A model generated the notes under the pieces. That model was given only the letters and a program-made list of their open reading frames with translations, was not told the DNA's origin and made no database searches. The translations under genes were made by a program, and so were the position numbers. Positions 53,679-62,526 of a stretch of 64,000 bases of DNA are shown here, in pieces; position 1 is the first letter of the stretch, and each line of letters opens with the position of its first letter. Origin of the DNA: Flavobacterium luteolum (GTDB taxonomy: Bacteria > Bacteroidota > Bacteroidia > Flavobacteriales > Flavobacteriaceae); assembly GCF_027111275.1 (NCBI RefSeq), contig NZ_CP114286.1:3334501-3398500 (forward strand), written 5' to 3'.

Positions 53679-54119
53679 TTAAATGTTTTTAAATGCGAGT
53701 GATACAATCTCAAGGTCGCTTTCCCCCGTAAATCCGCTGAAACCTACGGAAAGCTTTGTGCCGTCTGAAAGCGTTATGGGCTGTCCGCCTTTCCATCCTA
53801 TAAGATCCGGCGCTTCAATTCCATTTGCATTTTCCTCTACTATATTGTTGAAAACCATTTTTTCATAATCGCCCGTTTTGACTCCAGTCAGCCAGACCTG
53901 GCTTGCTTTTGTCCACGCTACCTTAAAGGAGTTTCTCATACGGCTCTTATCCTTTCCAAACATGCGTCCATAAACGACACCTGTGTTGTCAATAATGCAT
54001 ACCGCCACATTACCATTTGCGATTTTTTTGTCTTCAGGAATCTCCAAATAATCGGAAATTCGGTTTTCAATCCCTAATAGCCCTAAAAAAATTTTCAGTT
54101 TAAGAAGATCATTTTCCAT
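53679..54119 (-). CDS. GlcG/HbpS-like (DUF336) protein, copy 2
   Basis: A 146-residue paralogue of the protein at 28120-28557, sharing IANGNVAVCIID, VYGRMFGKDKSRMRNSFK, KASQVWLTGVKTGDYEKM, GIEAPDLIGWKGGQPITL and VGFSGFTGESDLEIV. It is the first gene of the eight-gene minus-strand operon with GH30 and the GH3s, and is divergent from a Crp/Fnr gene. Its promoter region carries the same 19-bp element as copy 1. A role in redox or haem sensing is only inferred. Confidence 0.75.
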   Translation of the reverse strand: MENDLLKLKIFLGLLGIENRISDYLEIPEDKKIANGNVAVCIIDNTGVVYGRMFGKDKSRMRNSFKVAWTKASQVWLTGVKTGDYEKMVFNNIVEENANGIEAPDLIGWKGGQPITLSDGTKLSVGFSGFTGESDLEIVSLAFKNI

Positions 54120-54179
54120 TGTTTTTTTTAGTTTTTAAATGTTAGCTTGCAAATATTGATCTTTTTAATTTCTAAATTC

Positions 54180-54198
54180 TTAAACTAGATCAAGAAAT
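54180..54198 (-). promoter_or_regulatory. 19-bp element shared by both glcG-like promoters (copy 2)
   Basis: On the minus strand this is the same 19-mer as 28048-28066, with GAATTT after it. It lies 60 bases before the GlcG-like start and 75 bases before the divergent Crp/Fnr start, so it could serve both genes. The Crp/Fnr protein is the obvious candidate ligand. Confidence 0.75.
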
Positions 54199-54273
54199 GA
54201 GAACGTTTAAATGTTATATCTTTACAGTTGCACTTTTTCTAAATTATTCACTATGTAAAAAACTTATTATCAA

Positions 54274-54897
54274 ATGTTTGAGCAAATTCGACAGTATCTT
54301 ACAAGAGCTACCAACCTTACGGAAGATGAAATTAAAATTTTTGAGAATAGTCTCGAGCTGAGAAGAATTCCAAAGAAAACCCTGCTTTTGAGCGCAGGTG
54401 AAGTGTGCAATTTCGAGGCATATATCAATAAGGGATGTATCCGCGAATATTTTATAAACAGTGCGGGAGCCGAGCTGACTCTGCAGTTCGCTACCGAGGA
54501 CTGGTGGGTGAGCGATATTACAAGTTTTGAAGATCAGACGCCAAGCGACATGTATATCGAAACTCTGGAAGATTGCGAACTGCTGGTATTGACAAGACAG
54601 TCAAAGGAAAAGCTGATCAATGATGTTCCGAAGCTTGAAAGGATGTTCCGTCTGATGATCCAGCGGCATTTGACAGCGATGCAGAAGCGCCTGTTTAGAA
54701 TGGTTTCTTCGGCGGCTATGGATCAGTATGTTGAATTCCTGAACCGATATCCTACAATCTCCAAGCGTGTGCCGCAGCAGTATATAGCATCCTACTTGGG
54801 AATCACCCCCGAATTTTTAAGCAGATTGCGCGCAAAGCAGATTAAATGCGGAAATATCAGCCCGATGCTGTTTCTTTCCTTATTGGCTGGAGTTTAA
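54274..54897 (+). CDS. Crp/Fnr-family transcription regulator
   Basis: A 207-residue regulator: beta barrel (KKTLLLSAGEVCNFEAYINK, ELTLQFATEDWWVSDITSF), dimer helix (LERMFRLMIQRHLTAMQKR) and C-terminal HTH (RVPQQYIASYLGITPEFLSR). Divergent from the GlcG-like operon; the shared intergenic region carries the 19-bp element. It has the same general architecture as the protein at 25672 and the same GlcG-like neighbour type, so the two loci look like duplicates in which the rest differs. Confidence 0.87.
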   Translation: MFEQIRQYLTRATNLTEDEIKIFENSLELRRIPKKTLLLSAGEVCNFEAYINKGCIREYFINSAGAELTLQFATEDWWVSDITSFEDQTPSDMYIETLEDCELLVLTRQSKEKLINDVPKLERMFRLMIQRHLTAMQKRLFRMVSSAAMDQYVEFLNRYPTISKRVPQQYIASYLGITPEFLSRLRAKQIKCGNISPMLFLSLLAGV

Positions 54898-54936
54898 GAG
54901 CAAAAATTAATAATTCCATATTTTTTACTAAAAATC

Positions 54937-55419
54937 ATGAATAGAAGAATCGTTGAATTAATTGCCACCATAGTTCTTATCCAAATTTCCGTACAAGCGC
55001 AAAGCGAAAAAATCCAGGAAACGGCAAATCAGCAAGAAACAGCTGTGTTTAATGTCCAGAGACTGCAATGGAGCGCCGTTGAGCTTGATGAGAATCAATA
55101 TAAAGCCATGTATAATCAGGCAAAAAACGTCTTTCATCTCAAAATTTATGTCGATGAGCCTAATTTTTCGGTTTTTGGTTTTCCAAACGGCAGCCTGTAT
55201 GAATTGTATGGGCCCGGATCACCTCAAAGGCCATGGAAGAATGGTGTTGATGGATTTGCTGTGGGATTTGCCGTGAATGATATACAGGCAGCAGTGAAGG
55301 AGCTGAAAAAAGCAGGAAATGAAATTTTAGGAGATATACAATCGGCCGGACCGGACTATAAATATCTATTTTACCGTGCTCCTGACGGGAGGGTCTATGC
55401 GGTATCGCAGAGCAAATGA
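54937..55419 (+). CDS. Exported VOC (glyoxalase-like) domain protein
   Basis: A 160-residue protein with a signal peptide (IVELIATIVLIQISVQAQ). The mature part is a VOC half-fold: FHLKIYVDEPNFSVFGFP, VGFAVNDIQAAVKELKKAG and YKYLFYRAPDGRVYAVSQ, similar to bleomycin-resistance/glyoxalase proteins. Metal ligands could not be placed with confidence. It follows the Crp/Fnr gene by 39 bp and may be its target. Confidence 0.72.
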   Translation: MNRRIVELIATIVLIQISVQAQSEKIQETANQQETAVFNVQRLQWSAVELDENQYKAMYNQAKNVFHLKIYVDEPNFSVFGFPNGSLYELYGPGSPQRPWKNGVDGFAVGFAVNDIQAAVKELKKAGNEILGDIQSAGPDYKYLFYRAPDGRVYAVSQSK

Positions 55420-55499
55420 TCGGACATATCGAAATAATAAAATTCTGCTTATTCCAGTTTGCATGGAATTTGTAATTGTTTGCAATTATTTAGGCACAA

Positions 55500-55943
55500 A
55501 TGAACTTCGTGCCCGAAATCCCTTTTGTATACATGAAAGATAAAACTTTAAAACCAAAAGCTGATATAGAAATTACGCACGGTTTCAAGTCCGCCTGCCG
55601 GATTACCGGTATTTTTTTGATACTTCTTGAAGGGCAGTTTCCCTTAAAGAGCCGCACTGAGACGCTGCGGTTCAGATCGGCGCAGGATTTTGCAAGATGT
55701 CTGAATGTCCATCCAAATTCCTTGAACCGTGCTGTGAAGCAGGCCTCGGGGCTGACCACTACTGCGCATATTGGGCAGAGGATCGTTTCCGAGGCAAAAA
55801 AAATGCTGCTGGAGACCGTATGGAGCATTTCTGAAATTTCAAGTGTGCTCGGCTTTGAGCATCCTGCACACTTCAGTTCCTTTTTTAAAAAAGCTTCCGG
55901 AAAGAATCCTAAATCGTTCCGCGAAGAGCATTTTAATTATTAA
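55500..55943 (+). CDS. Short AraC-family regulator (DNA-binding domain only)
   Basis: A 147-residue protein consisting of a short N-terminal part and an AraC-type double HTH (DFARCLNVHPNSLNRAVKQA; SISEISSVLGFEHPAHFSSF and FKKASGKNPKSFRE). Most AraC regulators have a sensor domain of about 150-200 residues; here an in-frame stop lies just before the start, so the gene is short by design or was truncated. It directly precedes the GH88 gene by 18 bp. Confidence 0.8.
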   Translation: MNFVPEIPFVYMKDKTLKPKADIEITHGFKSACRITGIFLILLEGQFPLKSRTETLRFRSAQDFARCLNVHPNSLNRAVKQASGLTTTAHIGQRIVSEAKKMLLETVWSISEISSVLGFEHPAHFSSFFKKASGKNPKSFREEHFNY

Positions 55944-55961
55944 CTACAAATACTAAACCAA

Positions 55962-57137
55962 ATGACCCAAAAAATCAAAATCACTATAATGGCTCTGTTA
56001 ATCGCAACAGGGGCCAGTGCGCAAGACAAGAATTTACTGGATATCCGAAAACAGCTTGATTACTGCGCCGTACAGGCCTCAAAGACACTGCAGGTCATCC
56101 CAGAGGACGGTACTTCGCCAAGGACTGTTCCCAATGGGAGCAAAGAGTGGAAATTTGTAGATTACAAGGATTGGACCAGCGGATTCTGGCCGGGTGAATT
56201 ATGGCTGCTTTATGAAGCTTCCAAAGATAAAAAATGGGAAAAAGAAGCTGACAAATTCACACGCTATCTGACTCCATTATCGATAAGCACAACGGCGGAC
56301 CATGATTTGGGCTTTCAGGTTTTCAACAGTTTTGGAAACGGCTACCGTCTGACAAAGAATCCCCAATATAAAGAGATCATTCTAAAAACTGCTGATGTCC
56401 TTGCAGGGCTTTTTAATCCCAAAGTCGGAACAATCCAGTCATGGCCGCACAATAAAATGGGCGGACACAACACAATTATCGATAACATGATGAATCTGGA
56501 GCTGCTTTTCTGGGCTTCCAAGAATGGCGGAGATAAGAAGTTATATGACATTGCCGTTCAGCATGCTAAGACAACAATGGCCAATCATTTCAGGCCAGAT
56601 TATTCTGCCTATCATGTATTGATCTACGATTATGATTCGGGGAAAAAGATAAAAGGGCAGACGGCTCAGGGATACAGCGACCAGAGCATGTGGGCAAGGG
56701 GGCAGGCTTGGGCCATTTACGGTTTTACTATGACCTACAGGGAGACAAAGGACCCAAAGTTTTTGGATTTTGCACATAAAGTGACACGCGTTTATCTCGA
56801 TAGGCTAAAAACGGAAGATCTGGTGCCATACTGGGATTTTGATGCTCCGGATATTCCCAATGCACCGCGAGATGCCGCAGCGGCGGCAATTGTTTCTTCC
56901 GCCCTTTTGGAATTGAGCACGTTTACAAAGGATAAGGCCTTAAAAAAAGATTATCTGGCAAAATCATCAAAAATGCTTGCTTCGCTTTCCAGCCAATATC
57001 AGAGCCGTGATCAAAACTCTGCATTTCTGCTTCATGCCACGGGACATAAGCCGGCAGGCAGCGAGGTAGACTGCTCGATCAACTATGCGGATTATTACTA
57101 CCTGGAGGCACTCTTAAGGCTTCAAAAACTGAAGTAG
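55962..57137 (+). CDS. GH88 unsaturated glucuronyl hydrolase
   Basis: A 391-residue secreted GH88 (signal peptide to about TGASAQ). The (alpha/alpha)6 barrel shows WTSGFWPGELWLLYEAS, the two catalytic Asp residues in TADHDLGFQVFNSFGNG (113) and TIIDNMMNLELLFWA (174), and DQSMWARGQAWAIYGF. The 61-residue spacing equals that of D88/D149 in the Bacillus enzyme. It removes unsaturated uronic acids made by polysaccharide lyases, though no lyase is in this window. Probably co-transcribed with the AraC gene. Confidence 0.92.
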   Translation: MTQKIKITIMALLIATGASAQDKNLLDIRKQLDYCAVQASKTLQVIPEDGTSPRTVPNGSKEWKFVDYKDWTSGFWPGELWLLYEASKDKKWEKEADKFTRYLTPLSISTTADHDLGFQVFNSFGNGYRLTKNPQYKEIILKTADVLAGLFNPKVGTIQSWPHNKMGGHNTIIDNMMNLELLFWASKNGGDKKLYDIAVQHAKTTMANHFRPDYSAYHVLIYDYDSGKKIKGQTAQGYSDQSMWARGQAWAIYGFTMTYRETKDPKFLDFAHKVTRVYLDRLKTEDLVPYWDFDAPDIPNAPRDAAAAAIVSSALLELSTFTKDKALKKDYLAKSSKMLASLSSQYQSRDQNSAFLLHATGHKPAGSEVDCSINYADYYYLEALLRLQKLK

Positions 57138-57510
57138 TCCTTGGCCGATAGGCTTTTTACAAGCGCTGGTATTGCGGGTCCAAAAAGCTTTTTTTAATGG
57201 ATTTTTAATTGACAGGTGTTCAGCGGATTTGAATGTTCATTTAAAATGAACGATTAAATATAATGAACATTACAGAATGAAGACCGGAAATTATTGCCAA
57301 TACACTTATGCCTTTTTTGATCGATTAGGTGGAAATCGACTTCAGTTCCATTTCCGAAAAGGGAGGCTTTAAGCGCTTTGCCATATCATTGCGAGCTTTT
57401 GGCGCCTAGATAGCAGGCGGCACTCATAAAGCTGCTCGCATTCCGCCATAAAAGCGGACAGGCATATTTTGATGAAATGCACTGCTGCTTTTTATGGCAG
57501 AAAAGGAGAT
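57138..57510. other. Intergenic region between convergent genes
   Basis: 373 bases without a gene between the GH88 gene and the large minus-strand gene. It contains the terminator below and, nearer 57420-57500, short CCGC/GCGG and CTGC/GCAG hairpins without T tracts. Confidence 0.4.
57152..57195 (+). terminator. Terminator after the GH88 gene
   Basis: GCTTTTT (57152-57158) pairs with AAAAAGC (57182-57188), followed by seven T residues. The stem is AT-rich with a 23-base loop, so the support is moderate. Confidence 0.5.
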
Positions 57511-60500
57511 TTATTGCTTTGGCGGCGGTTGTTGGAAAAAGCTCGCAAATACGGCAAATACGTTCGTCTGCAAAGCACCCAGCAGCTTAAAGTCTGCATT
57601 GAGCTGTCTTGACAGGTCAATTACTACTTCTTTGGGCATACCGTACAGGACCCTGCTGAAAACTGTACCGGCATATCGGTTTTTCTTGTCAATTGGGATA
57701 GAGGGGATAGTATAAATTTCCTTCAGGAACTTGCTTACGGTAACCACTATTTTAGGATTGTCATGCGTGGTGTAGGTCAGGTTGTCAAGACAGAGGTTAT
57801 ATTGATTCTCACCACCTCCCAAGTAGCGGAAAAATTCTTCCTTTAAAGTGTCCAGAGTTATATTGATGCCGATATAGTTCGATTGCAAAAGAAATTTGTA
57901 GAATTCGGTTCCGCACTTCTCAGGGTAGAACTGCAACAGGTATTTTTCAGGATTAACGATGGCACCTGCATATTTTTCGACTCTGGCATGCATAAACAAG
58001 GTCGTGTCGCTGCTTATAACCCTGTGGTTCTCACGCTGGGCCAAGTATATATAATCGGTCAGCACTTTCATCACTCCTGTAAACCTATCGTCATTGCTAA
58101 GCTTTGGAAGAGTGTTAAGCTTTTCGGCAACATGATCTACGGTGCAGTTTTTCTCTATCCACTCCAAAAGGGAGGCCAGGAACAAGATCTTTTTCTGGCT
58201 GAAATCTTCGGGAGTTTCAAATTTTCGCACCAACTCCGGTGTGATCTGCAGCGTCATTGATGATGCAGGCGAGTTCTTGAGTTCATAAATCTCCTTTTCT
58301 AACTTATCCTTGAGATAAAATGAAACCGCAAAATTATGCTTGAAGGCAAAACCCTGCTTTTTTTCCAGAGCGAAAAAAAGCATAAGGGAACTGAAGTCAA
58401 GTACGTAGATTATTTTATTGTCGTTTATATCCAAAGGCCTTGCAAGAGCAGAGGGCACCGTCGTAAATTTTCCTCCCTTGTTTGCTGTCAGGTGCATATA
58501 AGCATCAATATAGTTGCTTCTGAAGACTGCCCGTGTCACTTCAGTAAAGCCAGTCCGGTAGTTGTAATAATCGTCTAGAGCTTTTTCTTTTATTTCTGCA
58601 TTTTTAGTTCCTTCTTCCCCAAATTCAGATTTTAGGAAATCAAGCAATTCCTTAGGATCTGTAGGAACCTCTATGGATTCAAAACCCAGTTCATTCAACG
58701 GATTTGCCGCTTCATCCTGGATATCGCGAAACAGTTTCATTCCGTCATTTAGGATTTCCAGAATCTTGATATTGTGGAGCTTATTGGAAACGCCGCTAGG
58801 CGCCGTAAATTCTTCTCCCGGTTTTCTGCCTATGAACATACCCTGCGTGCCGAAGTCCCTTTCGATCTTCTGGTGCATTTTTTTTTCGCCGATCAAGTAT
58901 GTAACCCAGCTCCCGATTTCAACCTTGTCATATGAGATCAGAAATTGGTCTTGTCTTATAAAGACGTGGCTGCCAATATAGTTTCGTCTGGCAATGGTAT
59001 TTTGGGGATTCGATGCAAGATTGTATAAGATCTTGAAGCCTTTTTCAGGATCGGCCTCGGTTCTAAGCAATATCACTGCCAGGGTTACGCCAAAATTTTC
59101 ATTTTCTATTTCCCATGTTATTTTCTCTGCAATTTCTTTTATTCTATTGATATTGCCGGATCTTTCAAGTCGGGCAACATATTCTAATATGTAATCTTCG
59201 TTATTAGGAAAACATTCATAGAGGTACCCGTCAATAGCCTCAAGTTCCTGGAGGTCGTTGATTTCAGCATATAAATTATGCTCGCAGTTGAGAAGCTGCT
59301 GATCGGGAGCTTTTGCGGTAATCCTCCAAAATTTCAGAAGCTCCAATAGTTCCATGTAATGGCCGGTTTCCTGGTCGTTCCTATCGTGCAGCTGATCGTA
59401 AAGCAGTATGATGTAAAATCGCAGATGGGGGTTTATAGCAGTTTTGTCAACAAAGGAATTCAGGAATTCTATTGCTTCTTTTCTTTTGCCCAGCGCGTTG
59501 AGGTTTTCGGCGATAAGGCTTTTCCACTGGCTGTCAAAATTTGGAAAGTCCTTAACCTGAATTAATTCTTCATAAATTTTTTCCGGCTCTTTTATTTCCA
59601 GATATCGGGTCGAAAACGTAATCGACAATAGTGCTTTCAGCTCATCATTCTTAAAATCCTTTGCCTTTATTTTTTCCAGCTGCGCCTGCAATAGATCGTC
59701 ACTTTCAATATTGAGCAGAATATTTGCAAAAGAGCTTAAGATATTAAGTCCCGCTTTTTCCTCTATGATGTCGACAGTGTCGAGATAACTGCCGAATACG
59801 TCAATTATCTCGGAACTTCGCCCCGTTAGCTTATAAAGTGCGCTCTTGAAAATATAGAATTCGCTGTTGAGGTCATTTCCTGCCGCCTCATAGTCATCCA
59901 GGCATTTAAGGGCTGCGTGGTATTCCTTATTATGGTTCAGCACCTGGCAATAACAGAAGGCGTAGGTCCATAATTTTTCATCGATTTTTGGAAAAACCTT
60001 TTTCAGCAATTCAAGATTTTCCTTGTCATTTGTCAGAAGGTAGCGGAAATAGCCAAGGAAGAACTGCTCATGAAGAATAGAATCTTTTATCTCCGTATCC
60101 TGCAGTTTGTCCACATATTTCTGCAGCAATGCTGCGCTGTCCATAATCAGAGGATTGTCAGGAGCACTAAATTTTTCTCCGCTGATATATCTTATTGGCT
60201 GTTGGCTGAAGACTTTTGTAACTGCAAGATCTGCAGCAAGCCGCCATGCTTCCACTGCACTGAAGGTCAGTTCTTTATATTTTGAAAAATCGAGGTTAAG
60301 CGTCAAACCGTACTGCTGAAGCTCTGCAAGACTATAGAGTTTGGCGGTCTGGACAACATGCTGGACAAGAGCAAGCTGAAAATTATATTCTTCGCGGACA
60401 ACTTTGGGAATAGTGGGAAGAAATGCAGCAAAATCTTCAGCGGTTGTTGCCTTTACATACCACGCTGCGGTATTAAACTCCTCTTCAGTGAGAATATCAT

Positions 60501-60921
60501 CAGCGAGTGCAACAGCTTTTTCCTTCAGATCAATATTGAGATACTCTACGCATGCCCTGTCACGCAGAACAGCATCATTATTGTTCAAAGAATAGGCCGC
60601 TACAAAATCCATTGCAACATTTTCGTTTGAAAATTCGCTGAGTTCCCTTTTGCAGGCCCCTTTTAGATAGCTTATTTTGCTTAAAATCTTATCTTTTTCA
60701 GGTTCGTTATGCTCCTTGACCCGGTTTTCGAGTTTTTCCAGAAGGCCTAATGCAGTTCTTATTTTGAACTGATTGGTCAAGTCCTCTATATTTCTTAGCT
60801 GTTCCCTGAACTCGGAAAGGAGGTGGGACAGGCCTAGGAATATATTTGAAACGTACTTGTCGCCAATGTGAGCTTCTCCTTCAGAAATTATGGTCCCCTT
60901 ATTTACGTTTTTATCCCCCAT
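57511..60921 (-). CDS. Large helical-repeat protein with PIN-like domain and shared N-terminal motif
   Basis: A 1136-residue protein from ATG 60921; ATG 60942 is also in frame. It begins with NVNKGTIISEGEAHIGDKY, nearly the same as the C-terminus of the protein encoded just upstream (NVNTGTINSGGNVQIGDNYG). About 800 residues of TPR-like helices follow. Near 835-1030 a PIN-like nuclease pattern appears: IIYVLDFSSLMLFFALE with the first Asp near 841, and RVISSDTTLFMHARVEKYAG near 965-984 with the late acidic residue. A sensor-plus-RNase effector is the natural reading, with the short motif recruiting it to its partner. The genes overlap by 11 bp. No name known to me. Confidence 0.65.
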   Translation of the reverse strand: MGDKNVNKGTIISEGEAHIGDKYVSNIFLGLSHLLSEFREQLRNIEDLTNQFKIRTALGLLEKLENRVKEHNEPEKDKILSKISYLKGACKRELSEFSNENVAMDFVAAYSLNNNDAVLRDRACVEYLNIDLKEKAVALADDILTEEEFNTAAWYVKATTAEDFAAFLPTIPKVVREEYNFQLALVQHVVQTAKLYSLAELQQYGLTLNLDFSKYKELTFSAVEAWRLAADLAVTKVFSQQPIRYISGEKFSAPDNPLIMDSAALLQKYVDKLQDTEIKDSILHEQFFLGYFRYLLTNDKENLELLKKVFPKIDEKLWTYAFCYCQVLNHNKEYHAALKCLDDYEAAGNDLNSEFYIFKSALYKLTGRSSEIIDVFGSYLDTVDIIEEKAGLNILSSFANILLNIESDDLLQAQLEKIKAKDFKNDELKALLSITFSTRYLEIKEPEKIYEELIQVKDFPNFDSQWKSLIAENLNALGKRKEAIEFLNSFVDKTAINPHLRFYIILLYDQLHDRNDQETGHYMELLELLKFWRITAKAPDQQLLNCEHNLYAEINDLQELEAIDGYLYECFPNNEDYILEYVARLERSGNINRIKEIAEKITWEIENENFGVTLAVILLRTEADPEKGFKILYNLASNPQNTIARRNYIGSHVFIRQDQFLISYDKVEIGSWVTYLIGEKKMHQKIERDFGTQGMFIGRKPGEEFTAPSGVSNKLHNIKILEILNDGMKLFRDIQDEAANPLNELGFESIEVPTDPKELLDFLKSEFGEEGTKNAEIKEKALDDYYNYRTGFTEVTRAVFRSNYIDAYMHLTANKGGKFTTVPSALARPLDINDNKIIYVLDFSSLMLFFALEKKQGFAFKHNFAVSFYLKDKLEKEIYELKNSPASSMTLQITPELVRKFETPEDFSQKKILFLASLLEWIEKNCTVDHVAEKLNTLPKLSNDDRFTGVMKVLTDYIYLAQRENHRVISSDTTLFMHARVEKYAGAIVNPEKYLLQFYPEKCGTEFYKFLLQSNYIGINITLDTLKEEFFRYLGGGENQYNLCLDNLTYTTHDNPKIVVTVSKFLKEIYTIPSIPIDKKNRYAGTVFSRVLYGMPKEVVIDLSRQLNADFKLLGALQTNVFAVFASFFQQPPPKQ

Positions 60922-61294
60922 AATTATCCCCAATCTGAACATTGCCGCCGCTGTTGATCGTACCGGTGTTCACATTTTTGCTGTTTGAAATATTTGACGT
61001 CACATTCAGGACCTTATTGTAAATTTCCTGCAGGTATTTCTCCGCCTCAGGATTGTCTTCAAGATCCCTTTCAATTGCTGCCTTGACGGCATTCAGCCTT
61101 GCAGGGCTGTCGGGTTTCTCCTGAAGTTCTATAAGTTCATTATTGGCTTTGCCACCCTTTTTGAAAAGGCCGGTGAGCCAGCTGAAAGCATTTTTTGACA
61201 GCTCTTCCACAGAAGTGTCAAAAAACTTCTCAAGACCTTTTTCGGCCAGCTGTTTTGCTAATAATGTTACTGCTGCTGCGGTTAATGGCTCCAT
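60911..61294 (-). CDS. Small helical partner protein with C-terminal Asn/Gly motif
   Basis: A 127-residue protein: a helical domain (TLLAKQLAEKGLEKFFDTS, NAFSWLTGLFKKGGK) and a second helical part (RLNAVKAAIERDLEDNPEAE) ending in SNSKNVNTGTINSGGNVQIG and DNYGG. It resembles the small 'effector-associated constant component' proteins described in NTP-dependent conflict systems. Such tails, also reminiscent of bacterial amyloid-signalling motifs, may join partner and effector by like-with-like contact. The downstream gene starts with the same motif. Confidence 0.7.
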   Translation of the reverse strand: MEPLTAAAVTLLAKQLAEKGLEKFFDTSVEELSKNAFSWLTGLFKKGGKANNELIELQEKPDSPARLNAVKAAIERDLEDNPEAEKYLQEIYNKVLNVTSNISNSKNVNTGTINSGGNVQIGDNYGG

Positions 61295-61945
61295 AATTTA
61301 TTAAGTTTTAAATTTAGTGGTTGATTAAAAAAATGAAATATCTTATGACCAGGATCTCTTGACTGGCCACCTAATAATTGTCATTTTTCAAATTTAAAAA
61401 ATTCCGATTATATTCTTAATACCTGTGGGAGAGATTGTTTAATTATGCTGAAAAAATGAAATGAGCAGTGATGCAAAATGAAATTTACATTTTTACTTTC
61501 TTTTTTAAGGTAGGAATCAGCTTTTTTTGGTCGCTGAGGACATTAATGAAGCGATCCTGGAGGAAGCCATCATCAAAAAATGCAGTTCGTTAGTTCTTAA
61601 AATTGTGATTTACAGCAGGAATGCCGGTTATAGACCGCGCAAAATTAATATTGCATTTGCAGGGAAATTAAAAAAATGTTTGGGAAAACGCAATGGAGCA
61701 GGAGCTTTTGGCGCTATACTGGAATTCTGAATTTTCAATATTTGGTTTTTACATGTATTTGGCAATCTAATAAATATAAAAAACAGGCGAGACAGCTGTT
61801 TTTATATAATTTTTTAAAATGAGAAAATGAATTGACTGAACAGTTGATTTTGATTTTATCAAATAATCCGTAGTAGGTCGAAAATCATGGATTGGTGCCT
61901 ACCTTATTTTTTTCTTTTATTTTTCTACAATAAGCAAATCAATCA
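61295..61945. other. Intergenic region, 650 bp
   Basis: Between two minus-strand genes. A 67-codon + strand frame from a TTG (61527-61730, VAEDINEAILEEAIIKKC) has partly protein-like composition but no start context or family. A terminator-like hairpin lies at 61775-61806. The promoter for the motif-sharing pair should be near 61300-61400. Confidence 0.4.
61775..61806 (-). terminator. Terminator-like hairpin
   Basis: TATAAAAA(A)CAG and CTGTTTTTATA pair with one bulged A around GCGAGACAG. The A/T flanks suit use on either strand; it lies 140 bases past the tail-collar-like gene stop on the minus strand. Confidence 0.45.
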
Positions 61946-62521
61946 TTATTTAGCCACTTTGACGTACGTGTACATAGACAGGTTGATCGGTCTGGTTTCC
62001 GTCGAGATTCTTGGCGCGCCATATCCTTTATCAACAGTTCCTGCGTCCATATTATCAGTATGTGTCCAGTGTCCCCCTTTGTATCCATTTATGCCTTGTG
62101 GTTCATTTATGCTCTGGAAAGACAAAGGAGTATGGCCGTGGCCCTGAAACGAGTCATACTGCAATGTTCCTACTAGTCTTGCTGCATCGGGATCAGAGCC
62201 GACCCCCAGATAATTGCTGCATCGGATAAATTTGCCTTTTGCATCCGGAAGCCTTTTTCCCTCGGGCAAAATATTCAAATCAAACCCTTCACCCAGTATC
62301 TTATATAGTTCGGTGTTTTGGTCCAGTTCCCTTCCATCCAATAATACCCAAACTCCTTTCTGAGTCTTATTGAATAATTCCGGTTTTAGAAGGGACTGTT
62401 TTATCGTGCCGATATCCTCATAGTCTTCAACAAACAATGGGTTTGTATTTATCTTCAAAATTGTGAATGACAGCAGTGCCAAAGCAATTATTGGCAGAGA
62501 AATTAGATTTATTTTTTTCAT
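61946..62521 (-). CDS. Secreted phage-tail-collar-like protein
   Basis: A 191-residue protein. An N-terminal hydrophobic signal or anchor (IIALALLSFTILKIN) precedes a part like phage tail-collar proteins: GVWVLLDGRELDQNTELYK, LPDAKGKFIRCSNYLG, the His-rich QGHGHTPLSF and the closing TRPINLSMYTYVKVAK. In tail fibres this domain carries host recognition or trimer assembly. Here the N-terminal segment suggests export or membrane anchoring rather than a phage particle. It follows the coiled-coil gene by 5 bp, so the two form one unit. Confidence 0.7.
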   Translation of the reverse strand: MKKINLISLPIIALALLSFTILKINTNPLFVEDYEDIGTIKQSLLKPELFNKTQKGVWVLLDGRELDQNTELYKILGEGFDLNILPEGKRLPDAKGKFIRCSNYLGVGSDPDAARLVGTLQYDSFQGHGHTPLSFQSINEPQGINGYKGGHWTHTDNMDAGTVDKGYGAPRISTETRPINLSMYTYVKVAK

Positions 62522-62526
62522 ATTGG

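Noticed and set aside
61527..61730. 67-codon frame with partly protein-like N-terminus
   Set aside because: Starts at TTG, no family, no terminator; too weak to call.
61946..62521. Prophage tail gene
   Set aside because: Has a signal-like N-terminus and no other phage structural genes in the window; kept as collar-like only.
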